Assembly (NCBI GenBank): GCA_012842745.1
Contig: DUSF01000037.1
Location: forward strand, 291,191 to 355,190
From: Bacillus sp. (in: firmicutes)
GTDB lineage: Bacteria > Bacillota > Bacilli > Bacillales > Bacillaceae_J
DNA: 64,000 nt
Direction: 5' to 3'
Made by a program: the position numbers and the translations under genes. Under the pieces are notes generated by a model, which was not told where the DNA came from, did no database searches, and was given only the letters and a program-made list of their open reading frames with translations. This document shows positions 51,347-60,429 of the stretch, one piece after another (the first letter of the stretch is position 1; each line of letters opens with the position of its first letter).

Positions 51347-52144
51347 TTGGATAAAAGTTCATTAATTGGTCTTATACTAGGTCTTGTAGGAGTTTTCGTA
51401 GGTATGGTTTTAAAGGGCGTACCTTTTAGCGCACTTGCAAATCCAGCGGCTATCTTAATTATACTTGTCGGAACAGCAGGTGCTGTAGCCATTGCGATGC
51501 CTACAGCCCAATTAAAAAATATACCAACATTATTTAAAATAATCTTTAATGATCAGAGATTAAAAACAAGAGAAGAATATATTAAAATGTTTATGGATTT
51601 TGCTTTAATAGCGCGAAAAGAAGGGCTTTTAGCTTTAGAAGCAAAAATTGGCGAGGTCGATGACCAATTTTTAAAAAATGGTTTAAACTTAGCAATTGAT
51701 GGAGCAAGTTCAGAATACATTCGTGATGTAATGACCGAGGAAATTGAAGCGATGTCAGAAAGACATTTGGCAAACGCAATGGTTTTCACTCAAGCTGGTA
51801 CATATGCCCCGACACTCGGAGTATTAGGAGCTGTTGTCGGCTTAATTGCTGCTCTTGGAAATATGAATGACATTGAAGTGCTTGGTCATGCTATTGCCGC
51901 TGCCTTCGTTGCAACGCTATTGGGGATTTTCACTGGATATGTTCTTTGGCATCCATTCGCTAATAAGTTAAAAATGAAATCAAAGGAAGAACAGAAAATA
52001 AAGCAGTTAATAGTGGAAGGCATTCTATCTGTCCAAGAAGGGCAAGCGCCAACCTTAATTCAACAAAAGCTTGTTGCTTACTTGCCAATTAAAGAAAGAG
52101 AAGCATTTCTAGCAGATAACTCAGGAGGAAAGAGCGATGAGTAA
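51347..52144 (+). CDS. motA: Flagellar stator protein MotA
   Basis: 265 residues with four transmembrane helices and a cytoplasmic loop. Strong similarity to B. subtilis MotA is visible by eye: MVLKGVPFSALANPAAILII, FTQAGTYAPTLGVLGAVVGL and LLGIFTGYVLWHPFANKLK. It forms the ion-conducting stator with MotB. AGGAGG 7-9 nt before the TTG start. A sigma-D-like CGATAT element is at about 51250-51256 but the -35 is weak. Confidence 0.93.
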   Translation: MDKSSLIGLILGLVGVFVGMVLKGVPFSALANPAAILIILVGTAGAVAIAMPTAQLKNIPTLFKIIFNDQRLKTREEYIKMFMDFALIARKEGLLALEAKIGEVDDQFLKNGLNLAIDGASSEYIRDVMTEEIEAMSERHLANAMVFTQAGTYAPTLGVLGAVVGLIAALGNMNDIEVLGHAIAAAFVATLLGIFTGYVLWHPFANKLKMKSKEEQKIKQLIVEGILSVQEGQAPTLIQQKLVAYLPIKEREAFLADNSGGKSDE

Positions 52145-52913
52145 AAAAAAGCGCAAGCAGCATGTTGAGGAGCATATTGACGAAACATGGCTCATTCCAT
52201 ACTCAGATTTGTTGACATTATTGCTAGCACTTTTTATTGTACTTTTTGCAATGAGTGAAGTTGATTCGATAAAATTTAAACAAATGGCGGAAGCATTTAG
52301 CAGTTCCTTCACAGGAGGAACAGGGGTCATGAAGTACCCAAGTCCTCTCCCTGAAAGGCAGTTACAGTCATTAAATGCAAAGGATGCAAAAAACAAGCAA
52401 AATCAGCAAGCACAAATAGAAGAACAAGAAATGCAGCAAATCAAAAAAAACATGGATAACTATATTGAATCTAAAGACCTCAATGTTCAATTAGAAACAT
52501 CCTTATCAAGTGAAGGCTTAATGCTAACAATTAGAAATGATATATTATTTGATTCTGGTACAGCCCAAGTTAGACCGCAAGATTACCAAATAGCTAGGGA
52601 AATTTCTCAGCTTCTTGTCATGGATCATCCAAGAGAAGTTATTATTAGCGGGCATACCGATAATGTTCCGATTCACAACGCCCAATTTGATTCAAACTGG
52701 CACTTAAGCGTGATGCGGGCCGTTAACTTTATGAAAATTTTATTAGAAAATAACAATTTAGATGCAAAATGGTTTAGTGCGAAAGGGTATGGTGAATTTA
52801 GACCTGTTGCTTCTAACAATACACCTGAAGGGCGCTTAGCCAATCGCCGTGTAGAAATTTTAATTAAATCACCGGACCAAGCAGATACACCGACTGAAGA
52901 AGTGCAAAATTAA
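52137..52913 (+). CDS. motB: Flagellar stator protein MotB
   Basis: 258 residues, overlapping motA by 8 bp. One transmembrane helix with the proton-path Asp in WLIPYSDLLTLLLALFIVLF. The periplasmic OmpA-like domain binds peptidoglycan (VIISGHTDNVPIHNAQFDSN, FSAKGYGEFRPVASN, NRRVEILI). The Val after FI in the helix is the residue seen in proton-type MotB rather than Leu of MotS, which hints at a proton stator but is not decisive. Confidence 0.93.
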   Translation: MSKKKRKQHVEEHIDETWLIPYSDLLTLLLALFIVLFAMSEVDSIKFKQMAEAFSSSFTGGTGVMKYPSPLPERQLQSLNAKDAKNKQNQQAQIEEQEMQQIKKNMDNYIESKDLNVQLETSLSSEGLMLTIRNDILFDSGTAQVRPQDYQIAREISQLLVMDHPREVIISGHTDNVPIHNAQFDSNWHLSVMRAVNFMKILLENNNLDAKWFSAKGYGEFRPVASNNTPEGRLANRRVEILIKSPDQADTPTEEVQN

Positions 52914-52960
52914 GAAAGGCTCAACTTCTTGCCTCTAGAGGCAGATGTTGAGCCTTTCTT
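52912..52960. terminator. Bidirectional terminator between motB and sirB
   Basis: AAGAAAGGCTCAAC (52912-52925) pairs with GTTGAGCCTTTCTT (52947-52960), with an inner TGCCTC/GAGGCA stem. It spans the stop codons of both converging genes. Confidence 0.85.
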
Positions 52961-53681
52961 CATTAAAAGTACTCTGTAATACGAGGTCTAAAATGACTTG
53001 GTGGCTTGATAAAGGTTCTATAGCAATAATAGATTGACCATGTTTTTCGAGCTCACGAATCTGTTGATTAACTAAAGCTAATAGTTGACCTGGGAAGAAT
53101 AAATAAGGAATGACAATCAAACGGTTAGGAGGCTTTTTTGAAATAATCTCGAAGCCTTCCTGTAAGCTTGGTTTTGCAGCTGCCAAATAACAGATAGAAA
53201 TATCCTTATGGCCTAAACGTTTTTCTAGCACTGTAATGATATTTTCGAAAGCAAGCGGGATACTCGGATCACTTCCTCCCACACCAACGATTAAAATGGA
53301 ATCTCTTGCACCCAAATCAGGTACAGCTTCCTTCACGCTATCGGCAATCATATGAACAATTTTGTCCTGTACTCCAAGCGGGTTTTTCACATTTACTTTA
53401 ATAGTAGGATACTTTTCACTTAGAGATGAAAGCGCTTGGGGGATATCTTCCTTAATATGGCTTGCAGCCAATAGGAATAACGGTATAACAGTAATTTCTG
53501 TTGCCCCTCTTTCTACACATCTTTCGAATCCTACCTCAATCGATGGTTCTGTTAGCTTTAGAAAACTGATTTCTTGAATAGGAGCCTCACTTCGTTTTAT
53601 TAAGTGCTGCATAAAAGCTTTTAATTCTTGGACACCTTTTTTTGATCGTGTGCCATGGCCAATGTAAAGAATTGCCTTCAA
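52935..53681 (-). CDS. sirB: Sirohydrochlorin ferrochelatase (CbiX/SirB)
   Basis: 248 residues with two CbiX-type halves. Metal-binding His in YIGHGTRSKKGVQELKAF near 6-22 and VIPLFLLAASHIKEDIPQ near 86-103. It inserts Fe2+ into sirohydrochlorin to make siroheme for the sulfite reductase of this operon. TTG start with GGAGG 9 nt upstream. Corresponds to B. subtilis ylnE. Confidence 0.92.
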   Translation of the reverse strand: MKAILYIGHGTRSKKGVQELKAFMQHLIKRSEAPIQEISFLKLTEPSIEVGFERCVERGATEITVIPLFLLAASHIKEDIPQALSSLSEKYPTIKVNVKNPLGVQDKIVHMIADSVKEAVPDLGARDSILIVGVGGSDPSIPLAFENIITVLEKRLGHKDISICYLAAAKPSLQEGFEIISKKPPNRLIVIPYLFFPGQLLALVNQQIRELEKHGQSIIAIEPLSSHQVILDLVLQSTFNEERLNICL

Positions 53682-53720
53682 GTAGGCGTCCTCCTTTCTA
53701 TTATTCCATCAACTGATTAA

Positions 53721-54500
53721 TTAAAACGCTTCGTTTACATTGGAGTTTTGTGCCACTTGAAGCTTTTCAAACCAATTTATTTTTTCGCGCATTTGCACAA
53801 CTTCCCCAACAATAATCATGCTAGGATTTGTTATTTTTTCTTTTTTTACGACATCAACAATCGTCTGTAATGTCCCAACGACAGTATGCTGAAATGACGA
53901 AGTCCCCCAATGAATAAGCGCAACCGGTGTTTCGGGATTTTTTCCATAGTATAGAAGTTTTTCTTGAATATACGGGAGGCTACTCACTCCCATATAAATG
54001 GCCAATGTATCGACTCCTTTGGCAAGTGCCTCCCATTTTATGTTGTCTTCTTCATTATTTTTGCGGTGCCCGGTGACAAAAGCGAAGGATGACCCAAGCT
54101 CACGATGCGTGACCGGAATGCCGGCATAGGCTGGTGCAGCTATTCCTGATGTAATCCCTGGAATAATTTCAAATTCAATACGATGACTTGCAAGAAATTC
54201 TGCCTCTTCCCCGCCGCGCCCGAAGACAAAGGGATCGCCGCCTTTCAGCCTTGTCACGATTTTTCCTTGCTTTGCATATTTAACAAGGTAATGATTTATC
54301 GTTTCTTGCTGTAAAAAATGCGACTCTGGTGATTTCCCACAAAATTGTAGCTCTACATTTGCTTTTGCATACGTTAATAACTCTTTATTTACTAAGCGAT
54401 CATATAAAATAACGTCTGCTTCCATTATGCATTTTAATCCTTTTACCGTAATTAAATCTGGATCACCTGGGCCAGCACCTACTAAATAAACTTTTCCCAC
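53721..54500 (-). CDS. sumT: Uroporphyrinogen-III C-methyltransferase
   Basis: 259 residues. SUMT signatures YLVGAGPGDPDLITVKGLKC near 4-23, RLKGGDPFVFGRGGEEAEFL near 83-102 and GIPVTHRELGSSFAFVTGH. It methylates uroporphyrinogen III twice to precorrin-2, the branch toward siroheme. GTG start with AGGTGA upstream. Equivalent to B. subtilis ylnD. A separate precorrin-2 dehydrogenase (SirC) gene is not seen in the operon. Confidence 0.94.
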   Translation of the reverse strand: MGKVYLVGAGPGDPDLITVKGLKCIMEADVILYDRLVNKELLTYAKANVELQFCGKSPESHFLQQETINHYLVKYAKQGKIVTRLKGGDPFVFGRGGEEAEFLASHRIEFEIIPGITSGIAAPAYAGIPVTHRELGSSFAFVTGHRKNNEEDNIKWEALAKGVDTLAIYMGVSSLPYIQEKLLYYGKNPETPVALIHWGTSSFQHTVVGTLQTIVDVVKKEKITNPSMIIVGEVVQMREKINWFEKLQVAQNSNVNEAF

Positions 54501-54518
54501 CGTATTTCACCTCTTTCA

Positions 54519-54734
54519 TTAAAGGATGGTTTCAAATGAAGATAAAACAAAACCAGTCCCTTTCTCAATTTTTTTCTTCTCATATAATGAAACATTTTGC
54601 ACATCTTTTACATTAATAAACTTTTTTTCTAGTTCGATATCAACAAGGCGAAAGGCAGTTTCGTCATTCTCAGCTGCAACAACCGCATGAAGCAATTGAT
54701 TATTGATAGTTACTTCAAATCGATATAAATTCAT
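54519..54734 (-). CDS. DUF3906 family small protein
   Basis: 71 residues (NLYRFEVTINNQLLHAVVAA start, GFVLSSFETIL end). Small alpha/beta protein of the DUF3906 family, often in sulfite-reductase neighbourhoods of Bacilli. Good GGAAGGTG site. It sits between the sulfite reductase and sumT. Function unknown. Confidence 0.8.
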   Translation of the reverse strand: MNLYRFEVTINNQLLHAVVAAENDETAFRLVDIELEKKFINVKDVQNVSLYEKKKIEKGTGFVLSSFETIL

Positions 54735-54758
54735 ACCTTCTCACCTTCCATAACGAGA

Positions 54759-56381
54759 TTATACTTCAGCTTTTGTAGCTAAAATGCCAGCTAGTTTTTC
54801 ATTTAGCGGCGTGAGTCCAACACGTTCAACATATTGCAGGAACGTTTCGCCAGGAAGTTTTGTTTCTTTGAAATACAGGATGAACTCTTTTAAAACTTCT
54901 GGTAATTGTGGCGCTTCGATTTTTCCTTTTAATTTTTCATTGAATTTGCCGCCATTATTCAATGTGCCGCCAACATAGATTTCAAAAGCTTCGACCATTT
55001 GTTTATCTTTATTTTTCATCAAAATGCCTTGCAAGCCAATCTCGGCAATAGCTCGTTGACCACAGGAATTTGGACAACCAACCATATGAATGCGGACCGG
55101 AACATCAATAGTAATTTCTTCATCTAAATAATGAGCGATTTTTCTCATTAATGCTTTTGTTTCTACTAAAGCTAAATTACAAAGCTCATTACCTGTACAT
55201 GCAACTGAGTACCCAATAAATTTGCTTGGATTAATTGGAAACTTCTCGAAAATCGGCTCTTTTATTAAAGCGTCGATATTCTCATCAGGAATATTCGGGA
55301 TCATAATATTTTGCGAATTACAATGACGGATTTCACCATTTCCGTATTTTTTAGAAACTCGCGCTAGTTCAAGCACATCATCGGGACTAATGCGGCCAAT
55401 TGGAATATTAATACCGACATAATTTAATCCAGCTTGTTTTTGCTTATGAACACCATAGAAATAACCAGCATTCCATTCAGCCGTTACGTCTTCCCCTGCA
55501 CTTGGAAGTGGGCCTGTTAATTGTAGTAATTTCTCTTTGAACTGATCTAAGCCCCAATCAGCGACTAAGAACTTCATACGGTTGCGATGGCGCTTTTCAC
55601 GGTTTCCATAATCACGGAAAATCGTCGTAATTGCCGCTGCAACATCTTTTGTTCTTTCTTTTGTAACGAAGACATCTAATTTTTGGGCTAACATTGGTAC
55701 AGTTGATAATCCACCGCCGACCTTTACATGAAAGCCGGTTACTTTCTCGCCATCGATTTCTTTTACGGCAGGTACAAAAGCAACGCAGTTTATTTCTGAA
55801 TTGGAGGCATTGTTTATGTTAGCATTAATTGAGATTTTGAATTTTCTTGGCAAATTGGAAAAATCCTCATTAAATTTGAAAAATTCATAAACCTCGTTCA
55901 CAATCGACGTTGTATCAAATAGTTCATTCGGATCAAGGCCTGCCAATGGATTTCCGACAATATTTCTCGTAATATCGCCACATGCACCAGCAGTCGTCAT
56001 CCCTACTTCTGCAAGGCGGCGATGGATTTCCGGAATATTTTCAATTGTGAGCCAATGGAATTGGACACATTGGCGTGTTGTTATATCATATAGATCTCGT
56101 CCAAAGTCCTTGGCAATATTCGCCATCACCACTGCCTGTTCATTTGTAATGATTCCAGATGGAATCACAACACGCATCATGAAATAACCAGCTTCTTTTG
56201 GCTTCTGCAAATACATGCCCGCCCATTTAAAGAGATCCCATTTTTCCTTCGGGATTGAATCAAATCCATGCTCTGCATGGTAGGCGATATCATCAAAAAT
56301 CTTTAATGCATCTCTTTCAAGCTTCTGTAGCTCCATTTTATTTAGATTAGGGTTATTTGCCCAAGTTTTTTCGTATGCCAT
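54759..56381 (-). CDS. Ferredoxin-type nitrite/sulfite reductase, siroheme
   Basis: 540 residues. Siroheme/4Fe-4S cysteines are CTGNELCNLALVETK near 395 and MVGCPNSCGQRAIAEIG near 434, plus GACGDITRNIVGNP near 131 typical of the family. Within a sulfate assimilation operon it is most likely a sulfite reductase using ferredoxin, replacing the NADPH CysIJ complex. A nitrite reductase role cannot be excluded from sequence. GGAGG upstream. Confidence 0.88.
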   Translation of the reverse strand: MAYEKTWANNPNLNKMELQKLERDALKIFDDIAYHAEHGFDSIPKEKWDLFKWAGMYLQKPKEAGYFMMRVVIPSGIITNEQAVVMANIAKDFGRDLYDITTRQCVQFHWLTIENIPEIHRRLAEVGMTTAGACGDITRNIVGNPLAGLDPNELFDTTSIVNEVYEFFKFNEDFSNLPRKFKISINANINNASNSEINCVAFVPAVKEIDGEKVTGFHVKVGGGLSTVPMLAQKLDVFVTKERTKDVAAAITTIFRDYGNREKRHRNRMKFLVADWGLDQFKEKLLQLTGPLPSAGEDVTAEWNAGYFYGVHKQKQAGLNYVGINIPIGRISPDDVLELARVSKKYGNGEIRHCNSQNIMIPNIPDENIDALIKEPIFEKFPINPSKFIGYSVACTGNELCNLALVETKALMRKIAHYLDEEITIDVPVRIHMVGCPNSCGQRAIAEIGLQGILMKNKDKQMVEAFEIYVGGTLNNGGKFNEKLKGKIEAPQLPEVLKEFILYFKETKLPGETFLQYVERVGLTPLNEKLAGILATKAEV

Positions 56382-56392
56382 CGTGGTACCTC

Positions 56393-56992
56393 CTAAATAA
56401 TCTTTTTACTAGATAAGTAGTTTATAATTTGATTTACACATTCGTCCACCGTAAACTTGCTAGACTCAATAACGAGTTCAGGGACAACTGGTTCTTCATA
56501 AGGGGAGCTAATCCCCGTAAATTCAGGAATGAGCCCTTTTCTTGCTTTTTCATAAAGACCTTTTGGATCACGTTTTTCGCAATCTTCTAATGGACATTTC
56601 ACATAAATTTCAAAAAACTCGTTTTCTTCAAGTAGCTCCCGTACTAAATTACGATCAGATTGAAACGGTGAAATAAACGCTGTCAAGACTACCTGACCAC
56701 TATCAACAAACAGCTTGGAAACTTCCCCGATTCTTCTAATATTTTCGGTACGATCCGCATCTGAGAATCCTAAATCACGATTTAAGCCATGGCGAATATT
56801 ATCTCCATCTAATACATAGTTTTTTACATCCTGTTCATAAAGCCTTCGGGCAACAGCATTAGCAATCGTTGATTTGCCTGAGCCCGATAATCCCGTAAAC
56901 CATAGTACGAAGCTATGGTGCTTATTTTGGACACGGCGATTTTCTTTCGCAATTGAGGAATCATGCCATGTAATATTCGTACTTTTACTCAT
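56393..56992 (-). CDS. cysC: Adenylylsulfate kinase
   Basis: 199 residues from the ATG at 56992 (AAGGTG 6 nt before it). P-loop [20 protein letters not shown] near 31-50, then [20 protein letters not shown] and [16 protein letters not shown]. It phosphorylates APS to PAPS. Between sat and the reductase gene in the operon. Confidence 0.95.
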   Translation of the reverse strand: MSKSTNITWHDSSIAKENRRVQNKHHSFVLWFTGLSGSGKSTIANAVARRLYEQDVKNYVLDGDNIRHGLNRDLGFSDADRTENIRRIGEVSKLFVDSGQVVLTAFISPFQSDRNLVRELLEENEFFEIYVKCPLEDCEKRDPKGLYEKARKGLIPEFTGISSPYEEPVVPELVIESSKFTVDECVNQIINYLSSKKII

Positions 56993-57023
56993 TTCATTCA
57001 CCTTTTTCCGTGTAAATATATAT

Positions 57024-58172
57024 TTAAACCTCTAGCGGTTGTTTTTGTAATCCTTTAATTAATACTTCAACAACTTCTTTTCTACTAAACGTACTTGGTG
57101 GAATTTCTCCCTTACTAAGCATTTCTCTAACTTTCGTACCTGATAAAATGACGCGGTCCTCCACACCATGTGGGCATGTTTTCGTAGACGCCATGTTTTC
57201 ACACTTTTTGCAGTAGAAGCTATGTTCAAAGAATAATAGGGAAATCCCTAACTCTTCAGCTGTAAAATTGTTGAAAATAAGCTGGGCATCATATGTGCCA
57301 TAGTAATTGCCAACACCCGCATGGTCACGACCGACGATAAAGTGACTGCAGCCGTAGTTCTTACGTACCATTGCGTGAAAAATAGCTTCTCTTGGGCCAG
57401 CGTAGCGCATTGCCGCTGGGAAAACAGCTAAAAAGACACGGTCTTCTGGGTAGTAATTTTTCAGTAAAACTTGATAGCTTTCCATGCGAACATCAGCAGG
57501 AATATCATCTGACTTTGTTTCGCCAACAAGCGGGTTTAAAAATAAGCCATCAACAATTTCTAAAGCTGCTTTTTGAATATATTCATGGGCGCGGTGTACT
57601 GGATTTCTCGTTTGGAAACCAACGACTGTATTCCAGCCTTTTGACTTAAATATTTCTCTTGTTTCAGCTGGGTCTAAATAAAAATCCGTAAATCTTTCTC
57701 TTTTAATTCGCTTTGTGAGTGTAATCGGACCAGCTACATATACGTCCCCTCGTTCAAACAGCTTTTTCACACCTGGATGGGCTACTTCGGTTGTTTGATA
57801 AACTGATAATGCTTCTCTTTTCTTATCTGGTTTGTAGATATCTGTAACTGAAATGACGCCATATACTTCACCGTTATTCGTTAGTTTAACCTCGTCCCCG
57901 GTCGAAAGAGTGTCTGCTTGTTCGTTTGTAACTGGTAATGTAATTGGAATACTCCAAACATGACCACTGGAAAGACGCATATTTTCTATAACCGATTCAT
58001 AGTCTTCTTTTCCTAAAAAGCCTTCAATTGGGCTATAGGCGCCATTGCCGATTAAATCCAAATCACTTAAAGCTGTTGTATCAATCTCAATTTCTTTTGT
58101 AATTCCGCTTATATCATAATTTGGATTCCTTTTATTAATTAATTTTCCGCCATGTGGTTGACTTAATGCCAT
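57024..58172 (-). CDS. sat: Sulfate adenylyltransferase (ATP sulfurylase)
   Basis: 382 residues, homo-oligomeric PAPS-synthetase-independent type. Motifs [19 protein letters not shown] near 186 (HxxH), [20 protein letters not shown] near 290. A zinc site [16 protein letters not shown] near 322-337 follows. It makes APS from ATP and sulfate. TAGGAGG upstream. Confidence 0.96.
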   Translation of the reverse strand: MALSQPHGGKLINKRNPNYDISGITKEIEIDTTALSDLDLIGNGAYSPIEGFLGKEDYESVIENMRLSSGHVWSIPITLPVTNEQADTLSTGDEVKLTNNGEVYGVISVTDIYKPDKKREALSVYQTTEVAHPGVKKLFERGDVYVAGPITLTKRIKRERFTDFYLDPAETREIFKSKGWNTVVGFQTRNPVHRAHEYIQKAALEIVDGLFLNPLVGETKSDDIPADVRMESYQVLLKNYYPEDRVFLAVFPAAMRYAGPREAIFHAMVRKNYGCSHFIVGRDHAGVGNYYGTYDAQLIFNNFTAEELGISLLFFEHSFYCKKCENMASTKTCPHGVEDRVILSGTKVREMLSKGEIPPSTFSRKEVVEVLIKGLQKQPLEV

Positions 58173-58215
58173 TTTAAAATTCCTCCTAATCGAATGTTTT
58201 TAGTTGGTTTAGTAG

Positions 58216-59295
58216 TTAAATGCCGCCGCCATTTTCCTGATATGACCGTCGGTCTTCGTTAATCGTATTAATCAAACTAATCGTTCCTAGTGTTGCTGCA
58301 CAAACGCTAAATAAAACGACTATTGCGTAAATATCCAAATTGACAATCAGCTTCACAAGTCCATATGAGATAACTAAAGAAAAGATTGGTGAAACGAGCC
58401 ATACTTTCAAAATTTTAATAATGATATTTTTTTGAACTTGAGTTGCACCTTTTTGTGCCACGGCAATCCCCATAATTGCTGTGCTTGTCACTTGCGTCAA
58501 CGGAACAGGCAAACCGTAAATCGAAGATATAATCACGAGAGACGCTCCTGTTCCTGAAATTGCTCCTCCCTCTAGAAGTGAGAATTTCGTAATTTTCTTT
58601 CCATTCGTCTCCAGCACTTTCCCACCAAGAAAAACAGCCCCTAAGGCAACAAATAAACCGCCAATAATAGTCCCTTTATCAATGGAAATTAAATTTGCAC
58701 CAACCAATGGACCAATTGCATTGGCTACATTATTCATTCCCGCTGAAAATGCTTCAAAGAAGCCTACAATAATTACAAAAACAGAAATGATTTTTTGTGC
58801 TTTCGCCTGTTTTAGTCCCGGAAACCTTTTTTCTAATTTAATAATGATTTTTCCGACTGTAATTGCCAAAATAAAGGCGATTGCTGGAATAACAATCCAA
58901 AAACTAACGATAATTAAAATATTATTTATATATAGTGCCTTGTAGGCAACCCCTACTCCGACAACTGAGCCAACTGTGATTTCACTTGTCGATAAAGGAA
59001 TTCCCAAAATATTCGCGATAAAAAGCGATAATGCCGCCGATGACAAAATGATTAATACTATCGTATTGGAAAGAAGTGTTTGGGGAATAATCCCTGTACC
59101 TATCGTTTTAACAACCTCACTTCCACCGATAACTGCACCAGCAAAAATCGCTATTCCACATAGTAACAATGCGTTCCTTTTACTAGCTATTGCACCTGAG
59201 CCATAGGCGATGCTGATTGATGCTGCAGCACCACTAGCACCGATATTCATCGCAAAAAATAAGGCAATTATGAAAGCCGCATATAGTAGAATCAT
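58216..59295 (-). CDS. cysP: Sulfate permease of the inorganic phosphate transporter (PiT) family
   Basis: 359 residues with about ten hydrophobic segments and two PiT repeats. Family motif ANAIGPLVGANLISIDKG-like near 190 and GASGAAASISIAYGSGAIAS near 20. In B. subtilis the equivalent CysP is a sulfate transporter in the cysH operon; the operon context gives the substrate here. Starts at the ATG at 59295. Confidence 0.9.
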   Translation of the reverse strand: MILLYAAFIIALFFAMNIGASGAAASISIAYGSGAIASKRNALLLCGIAIFAGAVIGGSEVVKTIGTGIIPQTLLSNTIVLIILSSAALSLFIANILGIPLSTSEITVGSVVGVGVAYKALYINNILIIVSFWIVIPAIAFILAITVGKIIIKLEKRFPGLKQAKAQKIISVFVIIVGFFEAFSAGMNNVANAIGPLVGANLISIDKGTIIGGLFVALGAVFLGGKVLETNGKKITKFSLLEGGAISGTGASLVIISSIYGLPVPLTQVTSTAIMGIAVAQKGATQVQKNIIIKILKVWLVSPIFSLVISYGLVKLIVNLDIYAIVVLFSVCAATLGTISLINTINEDRRSYQENGGGI

Positions 59296-59309
59296 ATTTT
59301 ATACCCCGT

Positions 59310-60029
59310 TTATGATTGATGTAAACCACACTCAACTTTACCTGTACCAGTCCATCTGCCAGACCGCAAATCATCAATATTGAATGTTGGTTGGGTACAA
59401 GTTTTGCAACCAATACTCGGGTATGCTTTATCATGGAGTTCATTATATGGCAAACCGTTTTTATGTACATAACGCCATATATCCTTCCAAGTCCAATGAA
59501 TAAGTGGGCACACTTTGATGGATTTGAATTTGTGATCCTGATTAATAAACTCGGTATTTATCCTAGATTCTGATTGATCACGCCTTAAACCAGAAAGCCA
59601 TGCCATCGCGCTTGATAACACCTCTTGCAAAGGAATTATTTTTCTTAACTCACAGCACTTATTTGCATTATTTCCCCATAAATTCGGGCCATATTGCTTC
59701 GCTTGTTCTTCAAGCGTAAGGCTCGTTTTTTTTATTTCAATTCTTAATTCAGGATAGCGTATGCGCACTTTATCAATTAATTGATAAGTCTCTTCAAAAT
59801 GCAAATCGGTATCCAAGAAAACAATCTTTGCATTCGGTTTTACTTTTGAAATCAAGTCGATTAAAACCATCCCTTCGACACCAAAGCTACAAGCATAGAC
59901 GATTTCCTCGCCATAATGGGAGTAGGCCCAAGTCAGAACCTCAATTGCCCCTTTTGTATCATTGTCAACTTGAAATTCAACCCCCTTTTCGCTATTAAAA
60001 TTCTCATAATTTAATAAGTTATTGTTCAT
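59310..60029 (-). CDS. cysH: Phosphoadenylyl-sulfate/adenylyl-sulfate reductase
   Basis: 239 residues. PP-loop-type site [16 protein letters not shown] near 45-60. Cysteine pairs [12 protein letters not shown] near 124 and IGCKTCTQP near 208, the 4Fe-4S ligands of the APS-reductase type, and the C-terminal active Cys in [14 protein letters not shown]. It reduces PAPS or APS to sulfite with thioredoxin. First gene of the operon. GGGGAGAT ribosome site. Confidence 0.95.
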   Translation of the reverse strand: MNNNLLNYENFNSEKGVEFQVDNDTKGAIEVLTWAYSHYGEEIVYACSFGVEGMVLIDLISKVKPNAKIVFLDTDLHFEETYQLIDKVRIRYPELRIEIKKTSLTLEEQAKQYGPNLWGNNANKCCELRKIIPLQEVLSSAMAWLSGLRRDQSESRINTEFINQDHKFKSIKVCPLIHWTWKDIWRYVHKNGLPYNELHDKAYPSIGCKTCTQPTFNIDDLRSGRWTGTGKVECGLHQS

Positions 60030-60105
60030 GCAACATCTCCCCTATTTACAAACAAAATTAATAATTCATCCCTGATTAGTCGGACTTGTTAATATCAATA
60101 TCCAT

Positions 60106-60134
60106 ACATTACAAGGTGAGGAATGGAATGTCAA
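60106..60134 (-). promoter_or_regulatory. Sigma-A promoter of the cysH sulfate operon
   Basis: On the minus strand -35 TTGACA (60129-60134) and -10 TAATGT (60106-60111) with a 17-bp spacer. Downstream a TCC..GGGA element (near 60070-60085) may be a cysteine-regulator site, without support. No SAM riboswitch is visible on this strand. Confidence 0.65.
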
Positions 60135-60256
60135 GAATTATTTTAAGTATTCCTACCAAAAAACTAAGAAATAAATTTTTTGAAATTTAACTATTGCTCT
60201 TTTTGTAAAATTATAATATGTTGATATAAATTAAACTTTTTTGAAAAAATAATATA

Positions 60257-60362
60257 TTCTTATCAAGAGAGACAGAGGGACTGGCCCGATGAAGTCTCAG
60301 CAACCGGCCTATAAGGACACGGTGCTAATTCCTTTAGGCAATTTAAGCCTAGAAGATAAGAA
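60257..60362 (+). ncRNA. SAM-I (S-box) riboswitch upstream of metIC
   Basis: P1 TTCTTATC/GATAAGAA. S-box blocks in order: AGAGAGACAGAGGGACTGGC, CGATGAAGTCTCAGCAACC, GGCCTATAAGGACACGGTGC, then TTTAGGCAATTTAAGCCTAG. SAM binding would stabilise P1 and free the downstream terminator. Confidence 0.96.
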
Positions 60363-60377
60363 GAATGTTGCGCGATT

Positions 60378-60410
60378 AGGACCTTCTTCTTATGTAGGTC
60401 CTTATTTTTT
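60378..60410 (+). terminator. SAM-controlled terminator and antiterminator overlap
   Basis: AGGACC (60378-60383) pairs with GGTCCT (60397-60402), then TTATTTTTT. The P1 3' strand ATAAGAAGAA pairs alternatively with TTCTTCTTAT inside the terminator loop to form the antiterminator. Confidence 0.93.
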
Positions 60411-60429
60411 ATGAAAGGAATGTATAAAG

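Noticed and set aside
51347..52913. Sodium-type MotPS stator
   Set aside because: The overall sequence and the Val in the MotB helix resemble B. subtilis MotA/MotB, and the locus is not beside ccpA. Not proven, but motAB is the better call.
60030..60256. S-box riboswitch for cysH
   Set aside because: I looked on the minus strand because B. subtilis cysH has one; none of the conserved blocks is present. The only S-box is on the plus strand for metIC.
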